Below are positions 56,738 through 64,000 of a stretch of DNA of 64,000 nt, in pieces; position 1 is the first letter of the stretch, and each line of letters opens with the position of its first letter. Below the pieces are notes generated by a model that saw only the letters and a program-made list of their open reading frames with translations, was not told where the DNA came from and did not search any database. The position numbers were made by a program, and so were the translations under genes. The stretch comes from Larix kaempferi. Taxonomy: Eukaryota > Streptophyta > Pinopsida > Pinales > Pinaceae. The stretch spans positions 13,949,001-14,013,000 of the forward strand of contig BSBM01000151.1 in NCBI GenBank assembly GCA_027924585.1, given 5' to 3'.

Positions 56738-57451
56738 TGTAGCTAGGGTTTTCACCCTAGCTTGTGCAAATGAGCACCTACTAAGGAGAAGGGACTCCTT
56801 AGTAGCAGTTCAGAAAAACAGTAAATGAAAAACAATACAGTAAAATGGTAATTATTCTAAACATGTGCATAAAACAGAAAAGACAAGATAATAAAAATGG
56901 TTTTTGTATTGATTATACCTCCAATGTGAGGGTTGGTGAAGCCTTTGTAGCAGTCCAAGAGGGTTGCTTCCAAGCTTCCAGTTTTGCTCCTTTCTCTTTC
57001 TCCAAAGGGTTTTGGAAATGGGCCAAAGGGGCACTCAAATGTGAAAGTAGCTCAAGGGTGAGCTAGGGTTTCAGGAGTGATTTTGGCAGAGTAAGGGTGT
57101 GTTTGACTATGGATATGAAATGAGGGGCCTCCATCACCTATTTATAGATTTTTAGTGGTGGAGTGCTGACCCATGGTTTTGGGCACCATATGGTTTAGGT
57201 CAGTTGTATAGGGTTTTTGCTTCCTTTTCCCCTCTTTTTCCTATTTTTTTGTATTTTTTATTCCCTTTTTAGAGGGTTTTTGCTATTTTGGAGTAAAAAA
57301 AACGGTTTTTTGGCCTTTGGAGGCTTTTTTTGGCCTTTTGGAGGCTTTTAATGGGTTTTTAAGGTTTTGGAGGCAAGTATGGTAGGAAATATGGACAAAT
57401 GAGTCATGTAATGGGGTAGATGAGGTAGTGAGCACTTTTTTGGTGTTAACG
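56738..57451 (-). repeat. 5' LTR of element B (714 bp)
   Basis: Undivided LTR of the B family. The plus strand begins TGTAGCTAGGG and ends GTGTTAACG, where the final A of the usual CA terminus has become G. The TATA box, reversed, lies near 57138-57147. It shows the uninterrupted sequence GTGAGCTAGGGTTTC across the site where A inserted in the other LTR. The right target-site copy is CGCAA (57452-57456). Confidence 0.93.
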
Positions 57452-57456
57452 CGCAA

Positions 57457-58136
57457 TCCACAATCAGCAATGGAAAGACATAGCGGCGAAAATATAAGGG
57501 AAGAATCAGCCTTTCACAATCTGCAATGTAGATTGTGGGTTGCAGGTTACATTTCGCTTTCGCTTATTACGGTTGCAAAAACATAAATGTTTATTCTTAA
57601 CGACAAAGTGTTTTCCACATTCCGTAATCCGCATTTGTGGGTTGTGGATTGTGGAAAGGAAAATTCTGTTCTATAGAACTAAATTCCTTCTGCATTCCGC
57701 AATCCACATTTGTGGGTTGTAGAAGCAATTTTTTTTTATTGAAAAAAGGTTTCCTGGAATCCGCAATCTGCATTTGCGGGTTGTAGATTGCGGAAAGAAG
57801 ATGTTTATTTTTTGAAAATTTTCAATGACGAAATAGTGAGTTTTCTGCAATTTTCAAAACACACAAAATAAAGGTTTTTTTTAGCAAAATTTACGAAATC
57901 CAAAGCATGGAAATAAGAAACAAAAGGACAACAATAAAAAAACCTCAAAATGAATAGAGAAATTCTAAGTTACTTTCAAAAATGATAGTGGGGCCCCAAT
58001 TTTTATTAATAAAAATGGGATATGTTGTGCCCACAATAATCACATATTTAATCTTGCATATTAAATGAACATGAAATATATAGTCATGGATCTGAAATAT
58101 GCAATCATAAAATCAGATGAAATATATAACTTTGGA
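57457..58136. repeat. Continuation of the pre-insertion locus: array of imperfect hairpins
   Basis: Four units about 70-85 bp apart (near 57522, 57612, 57692 and 57758) each read CCGCAATCTGCATTTGCGGG or a variant, followed by TTGTAGATTGCGG. The last unit has perfect 10-bp arms TCCGCAATCT / AGATTGCGGA. A fifth copy lies at 29925, across the A/B insertion. A 10-bp palindrome TGGGGCCCCA lies at 57990. No gene is present. Confidence 0.7.
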
Positions 58137-59035
58137 GAGTAATTGACTATTACATAACATTACATTATTTTAGCATGTTGTAGTATAAAGTATCTTTATC
58201 ATATTGGACTATAAAATACTTCATTAGTTTCCATGCATCTTATTCAATGCAATGACATGCACATTAATCAATTCTATATGGATGCATGTTTATCATATTG
58301 AACTATAAAGTACCTTGCTAGTTTGAATGCAATGACATGCACATTAATCAATTCTATATTGATGCATCTTTATCATGTTGGACTATAAAATAGAGTAATT
58401 GACTATTACATAACATTACAATATTTTAGCATGTTGTAGTATAAAGTATCTTTATCATATTGGACTATAAAATACTTCATTAGTTTCCATGCATCTTATT
58501 CAATGCAATGACATGCACATTAATCAATTCTATATGGATGCATATTTATCATATTGAACTATAAAGTACCTTGGTAGTTTGAATGCAATGACATGCACAT
58601 TAATCAATTCTATATTGATGCATCTTTATCATATTAGTGTGGATGCATCTTTATCATGTTGGACTATAAAATACCTTGCTAGTCTCCATGCATCTTTATC
58701 ATACTAGAATATAAAGTACCTTACTAGTATCAATGCAATGACATGCACATTAATCAATTCTATATTGATGCATCTTTATCATATTACTTAATCTCATTGC
58801 ATATTTATCATATTGGACTCTAATATACCTAGCTAGTCTCCATTAATCTTTATCATACTAGACTATAAAGCACCTTGCTAGCTTCAATGCAATGACTTGC
58901 ACATTAATCAATTGTATCTTGATGCATCTTTGTCACATTAGTCTCGATACAACTTTATCATATTGAACTATAAAGTACCTTTCTAGTTTCAATGCAATGA
59001 CATGCACATTAATCAATTCTATACGAGAATCAATG
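58137..59035. repeat. AT-rich tandem repeats: 256-bp duplication plus shorter units
   Basis: GAGTAATTGACTATTACATA begins near-identical blocks at 58137 and 58393, a 256-bp period. Within and after them GCAATGACATGCACATTAAT recurs at about 58250, 58328, 58508, 58583, 58735, 58888 and 58991, joined to TTTATCATATTGGACTATAA. The spacing of about 75 or 150-180 bp suggests an older short-unit array that was later duplicated. Confidence 0.85.
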
Positions 59036-59690
59036 AAACCATCACAATGCTACATCACTTACTAAAACTAGACTTGCCAAAAATAAAAGTAACCCATCCT
59101 AAGAAATAAGAGTCTTGAAAGGTTAATGTTAAGATAACAACCACATTAGGACCAACTCACATGTCATTGAAAATGGTATTATTATACTTTTCTACCTCTA
59201 AGGAACCAAAATATGGTCTCTGTTCTAACATGCAATCCATGTAGCCTTGACCACTAAAAATAATAGTTTCAAAAAAAACCTTGCATGCCGGCGTCAACTA
59301 TAAATAATTAAGCATTTATGGTATGTTCATCATGATAGAATTATTTTATGAAAAAAATATGATTGTCAATGGCATTGCACTTTGCACTTCTTTGTTAGGG
59401 CTTGCACATGGAATTTGAATGAGCCCCCTCTACTAATGTACTTTTATGCCAATGGGTTTTAATGAATTTATCCATCTAAGTACATTTATGTCTATGGATT
59501 AAAATTTTAAAATATCTATGAAATAAAAATTTCCAACCCTATCCATTTATGTATATTTATGTCTCTGAATTCAAAATTTAAACTTGTTTTTCTATATTGT
59601 TTCATACTTTTTGTGGATGAAACCTTAGCCCAAGTACTATTTTTGTGTCCATGTGTGAAACCCTAAGTATCAATCAATGATCATAACGTT
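59036..59690. other. AT-rich spacer, nothing recognised
   Basis: No ORF of note, no LTR of element D and no clear repeat. A phrase around TTTATGTC-ATGG recurs near 59440-59570 at low similarity. Confidence 0.4.
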
Positions 59691-59699
59691 ATTATTAAT

Positions 59700-61750
59700 T
59701 GTCCGTCATTTAGAATTTCTTGGATCCGAATAAAGTGGAAGCTATAAAGAATTAGTTACACCCCAACACTCTCAAAAGCTTGAGATTTTTTCTTATCCTT
59801 ACAAGCTATTACAATAAGTTTGTGGGAAAATATGGGAATATTGTATCTCTTATGACATTATTTCTCAAAAGGAATGCATTTTCATGGAATGAAATAATGA
59901 AGCATGCTTTCTCATCCCTCAAGGACTTCATATGTACTACACATGTTGTGCCGATGCTAGATTTTAGTAAGACATTCATCTTAAAAAGTGATGCCTCTTT
60001 CCTTGGACTTGGAGCCATATTATCCCAGGATAGACCTCTCTTGGCCTTCACTAGTAAGCAAATATGTGATAGAAACTTTGGAAAATCCACCTATGAAAAA
60101 TAAATTATGGCTATCCTTCAGGAAATTGAGACATGGCACCCCGATATAATCGAGCAACATTTCAAGATCAAGAGACCATCAAGAAATGAATGTGACTAAG
60201 ATATTGAGCTATGATTATGAAATAATCTACAAGAAGGGTCGCAAAAATGTGGTGGTTGATGTCTTCTCTAAGCAATTTGAAGATGAAGGTTCATTCTTTT
60301 CCTTATCCTTGCTAGTCCCAGCATGCCTCAATGAAGCGTGATAGGAATAGTTGGACTAGGACATAGTTTACCAACTCATCAAATGGATTCAAGAAAACTT
60401 GATTCCTCCACCTAGGTATATAAGGAACCAAAATATTTTGAGGTATAAGGAGAACATATTTCTGACATCAAATTCAACATTGAAGCCAAGAGTCTTTGCG
60501 GAATTATATTCATCACACACAGCAGGTCACTTAGGATTTAATAAAACTCATGAAAGAATTAAGCAATATTTATTTTGGGAAGAAATGAAAAACAATATTC
60601 ATAACTTCAGTATTTCCTGTGACATTTTCCAATGGCATAAAGGTGAAACATTGAAGTTACTAGGGGCTTTCCATCCAATCCCCATTCCTAATCATATATA
60701 TGGATGGACATTTCTATATATTTCATTTCGTGGATTCCTAAGGAAGGAAATAAAACAATAATTATGGTCATAGTATATTGTATGACCAAATATGCCCATT
60801 TGTGTGCCTTACAACCCACATTACCATCCTCTTTGGTGGGCCAAGTTTTCCTGGATCAAATTTTCAAACTCCATGGCATGCCTACTTCTATTCTCTCTAA
60901 TCATGAAATAAATTTTAGAAACAATTTTTGGAAATATATATTCAAGATTCAAGGAACTTGGTTGAATCTAAACACAACATACTATCACCAAATAGATGGT
61001 CACACCGAAGTGGTCAATAAGTGCCTAGAAAACTACTTACGCTACTTTGCATCCTATAAGAGAAACCACTAGGAATGATGGCTCCCTCTAGTTGAATGGT
61101 GGTATAATACCACTTATAATGGTTCCACAAAGATGACACCATCTGAATAAATGTATGACAAAGCACCCTTATCAATTATTTCCTATGTACTAGGTTCCTT
61201 CATGGTTCAAGTAGTGGACGACGCACTCCACACAAGGGTTGAAATTCTCTGCATCCTTAAAGAAAATATGATTCTCTCCCAAAATAGAATGAAGAAATGT
61301 GATGATCATAATTGCTCTAAGTGCTCCTTTGAAGTTGGGGTTCATGTGTTTCTTCGACTACAACCATATAAGAATACCTCTCTGTTGACCCATCCTCATT
61401 AGAAGCTCTCTCTGAATTCCTATGGACCCTACACCATTCTATAAAAATTTGGACAAGTCACCTATAGTATTTCTCTACCATACCACTCTAAGATTCATCA
61501 TGTTTTCCATGTCTCTTGCCTCAAAAAAATGGTGGGATCCAATTGAAAAGTACATACTAGTTTACTATAATTGGATGAGAAAGGATCCATTTTAGCTTTA
61601 GCTGACTGGAATATTGGCTTCCAGTTAAATACAATTGTGTGTGTGCACCACCAAGAAAGTTTTGATCCAGTGGAAATACATGCTTCTAGAAGATTCCACT
61701 TGGAAACTAACTGACATTTTACAACAATTTCCACACCTTCTGCGTTGAGG
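59700..61750 (+). pseudogene. Chromovirus-type Ty3/gypsy pol relic (element D), 5'-truncated
   Basis: The relic starts inside RT (SLRFFLILTSYYNKFVGKY). RNase H follows with ILKSDASFLGLGAIL, PLLAFTSKQICDRNF and GKSTYEK, the Asp of SDAS intact. Integrase has HTAGHLGFNKTHERIKQYLF, a frameshift near 60.72 kb, MVIVYCMTKYAHLCAL, FLDQIFKLHGMPTSIL, and TTYYHQIDGHTEVVNKCLEN. Of the DDE triad, the first Asp appears as Tyr (ISIYF) and the second as Asn (LSNHE), while Glu remains. A chromodomain relic and 3' LTR follow. TAA or TAG stops at 60101, 61070 and elsewhere, plus several frameshifts, make it clearly dead. Confidence 0.88.
61653..61746 (+). pseudogene. Chromodomain relic at the end of the element D integrase
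   Basis: After CLKKMVG, which marks the integrase C-terminal end, one frame reads KKVLIQWKYMLLEDSTWKLT then DILQQFPHLLR. This matches the chromodomain pattern of plant chromoviruses (VLIQWK-L-EDATWED---QQFPHL), including the aromatic W. Chromodomains steer integration toward certain chromatin marks. The size of the LTR suggests a Reina-like element. Confidence 0.7.
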
Positions 61751-61778
61751 TAAATGTTGCTTTTGAAGTGGGAGAACA

Positions 61779-62103
61779 TGTTAGGGTCCTACCCTAGATT
61801 CCTTACTGTAGTAAGTACTCATGCATATTATAAGGTCATAACATTGTAATAAGGTTGAATTAGTTATTGTTCAACTATCAATGTAAAAAATTTCCCTTTA
61901 GTAATTAAGATCCATTAGGATATAGTATTTGACCATGTCAAGTAGTTAGGGTTTTGGTAAATTGAAGTCTATTTAAAGAAGCTTCAAGGATATGATATGT
62001 TTTGTGAATAATATTGTAAAATAGCTATGCTCAAGTAAATGGCGACCCTACCATAAGAGGCATGTGACAATTGTTCTCATAATAACAAAGCTCTTTTCTA
62101 ACA
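61779..62103 (+). repeat. 3' LTR of element D (325 bp)
   Basis: A purine-rich tract, GAAGTGGGAGAACA, precedes TGTTAGGGTCC, and the LTR ends CTTTTCTAACA, giving perfect 6-bp ends TGTTAG / CTAACA. Short LTRs of about 300 bp are usual for Reina-type chromoviruses. No 5' LTR is present. Confidence 0.8.
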
Positions 62104-64000
62104 TATTTTGTTGTCATTGTTTCATATTTTTTGATATTTTTTGCTTATTTCTAGTTGAATGCATACTAATATTTCTATATACTATGTGATTCATAAGTTA
62201 TAGGGGTAAGGAACACCATAGCGGTGGTCACCAATTAAATGAAAAGATACAATTCTTTTCAAGGACCATACCCTTCCTTTGTGTCTCATCCACATCCTTC
62301 TCAACCTGTTTAGGTTCACAAGTTGACTTTCATAGAATTAGAACAACATCAACATCTTGACCCTTTTTATAATTGTGCACTAAATAAATTTTCAAAGGGA
62401 ATAAATAACTACAAGGATAACACCTTCTAGCGGAGTTTTTTTATCGGTTCCATTAAATTATCATATTGCATCGATGTGCTGTAAAGCCACATGCACCAAT
62501 TCTCTAAATAATCAAATGTATTGATATCAAAATACCCCATTTTATTGTTAAAAGAATATGTATATTTTTATTTTTCATTCAAAAACTAATCGATGTTGCA
62601 CAAACATATAAACGCCTAAGTGTATTATTCTTATAAAAATGCCTCGATGCATCCAAATACATAAATCAACTTGTGATAAAAAAATATTAATAAAAAGTCA
62701 TCTTTTATTTATTTTTAAATAAGAAAGGGCCATGATATTATGCTTTAGTTTCCAAAATGCACCAGGGAATATATCTATACTCTGCATCAGTTAAACAAAT
62801 AATTGTTTTACCACATTTTTAACAATAGATGAATAAACTGATATGCAAAAGAGTTGTCCTAATTTTATGCCTTAACCAATGCACATAAATAAATCCCAAT
62901 CATTAGTGTGCACATCATTAAAGTTCACTAAGGTAGGGTAAAAAACAATTAAAAAATTACCAATTGGAATTTCATCTTTACAACCTCTATAGTGCTCTAG
63001 GCCACCTAAGAACTAGTGCACACTCTTGGATTAACAACATTATCAGTAGTGCCACTTACATCTCAGGTCCCTCCTATGTTTGGATTACTACCATCCATTT
63101 CGAAGTTTGGAAAAACATCCAAAATATTCCTTTGTTGAGTACATTCCAACCATGCCTCCCCGACACAAAAGAGACTAGTCAAACAACACATATTTCATTA
63201 AATTGGAATTATTCAATGGATCTAGAATTTATAACCTCTACTAGATTGAGTTCGTTTAAAATAAAGAAAGCATGTGACTTTGATTACTTACCTAATTTCT
63301 ATTAAATTCTAAATTTCTTAGTATTAAATGCTAAGTTGATTAAGGTTATTTAATGACATTAATAATATGTATGTTACTGTGATTAACAAATTTATTTATA
63401 ATTTGATATGGTAACTAATATGTATGTGTTTAGTTCCTATACTAGTAAAAGGTTGACACAATTTTAGAATGACCCATATAAAAACTATTTAATGACATAA
63501 TACAATAGTGTTTGTTCCTTAAAAAATTTTAATTCTTGACATAGCAAGTAATATTGTCTATGTTGAGTACCATGCTTTATTATATTAGGAGGTTAGAAAC
63601 ATTTTATAAGTGACAAGAGAAACTATTATATAAGTGTATGCTAAGTTTATTGTTTATTAATGATCAAAATTAGTTATAAATTAGAATAGAAATATAATTT
63701 ATTTATATTATTAATATTTATTTTTTCTTTTAAAACTTAAGTTGATCAAGGATTACATCATGAATAATAGATTGTGCAAGAAAATTCTTACATAATTTAT
63801 TATTACAGTTATTTAACGGCATTGCTATTATCAATGTCGGTTCAAAACATTATTAACTTGGAGTTTCATGTTATTAAAGTTATTTAATGACTTTGTTGCT
63901 ATTATTAATGTTAACTATTGTGTCTAGGTTGATAAAATATTTTTACGGCTTTAAAGTGTAGATTTTACCCTTGTAATTATTAAAATAAATTATGAATTAG
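62104..64000. other. AT-rich spacer without recognised gene
   Basis: The longest ORF (62964-63305, plus, 113 codons) shows no family motif and is likely chance. A phrase of the form TTATTTAATGAC-TT followed by ATTATTAATGT recurs near 63340, 63485, 63808 and 63885, hinting at an old dispersed or tandem repeat. Confidence 0.4.

Larger units (their letters stand above)
30000..57451 (-). mobile_element. Tat-type Ty3/gypsy element B, split by element A
   Basis: A full-length minus-strand element: 5' LTR 57451-56738, PBS-like site, leader with minisatellite, gag-pol, integrase, aRNH, convergent antisense ORF, polypurine tract, then a 3' LTR in two pieces (42568-42175 and 30328-30000) with element A between them. 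Without A it is about 15.6 kb. The target-site copies TGCAA / CGCAA differ by one transition, and the adjacent LTR terminus has also changed from CA to CG. By eye the two LTRs differ at a few per cent of positions, more than the LTRs of A, so B is older, as the nesting requires. Confidence 0.9.

Noticed and set aside
62964-63305. 113-codon ORF as a possible host gene
   Set aside because: No recognisable motif, AT-rich surroundings and no supporting signals.

Overview
The window is nuclear DNA of a seed plant. It is almost entirely LTR-retrotransposon sequence, with no intact host gene, rRNA, CRISPR array or convincing tRNA. Nested Tat-type Ty3/gypsy elements, Ty1/copia and chromovirus relics, a LINE-type DUF4283 relic, AT-rich spacers and tandem arrays point to a large repeat-rich plant genome. 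A gymnosperm is my best guess, from the general look of the gag and hypothetical proteins; this is inference and unverified.

Layout. 1-3591: 5' end of a minus-strand Ty3/gypsy element E (gag, tRNA-Asp-type PBS, 2.1-kb LTR). About 4.65-7.9 kb: a 5'-truncated Ty1/copia element F (RT-RNase H, two 3' tandem arrays, 3' LTR). 7984-8049: two interleaved perfect inverted repeats. 9170-11044: ORF H, a long coiled-coil ORF with one amber codon. About 11.94-23.5 kb: minus-strand, decayed Tat element C. 23.5-24.3 kb: LINE-like relic. 26.54-29.63 kb: ORF G, a roughly 1,030-codon minus-strand frame with only nonsense mutations. 30.0-57.45 kb: minus-strand Tat element B, whose 3' LTR is split by a young plus-strand relative, element A (30329-42169). 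57.5-59.0 kb: hairpin-rich and tandem repeats. 59.7-62.1 kb: 5'-truncated chromovirus D with a chromodomain relic and a short LTR. The rest is AT-rich.

How the parts fit. B and C share the order gag-protease-RT-RNase H-integrase, then a second archaeal-type RNase H (aRNH), then a convergent antisense ORF (aORF). In A, B and C the pol-internal RNase H has lost the first catalytic Asp (Ser, Leu and Val), while both aRNH copies keep all four acidic positions. In B the aORF has an apparent 98-bp GT-AG intron and an upstream TATA box, suggesting a separately transcribed gene carried in antisense. A has lost the PBS region, the aRNH and the aORF, yet its LTRs differ at only about ten positions, so it may have been mobilised in trans.

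Decay is dominated by CAG to TAG and CGA to TGA changes, the pattern expected from deamination of methylated cytosine at CHG and CG sites.
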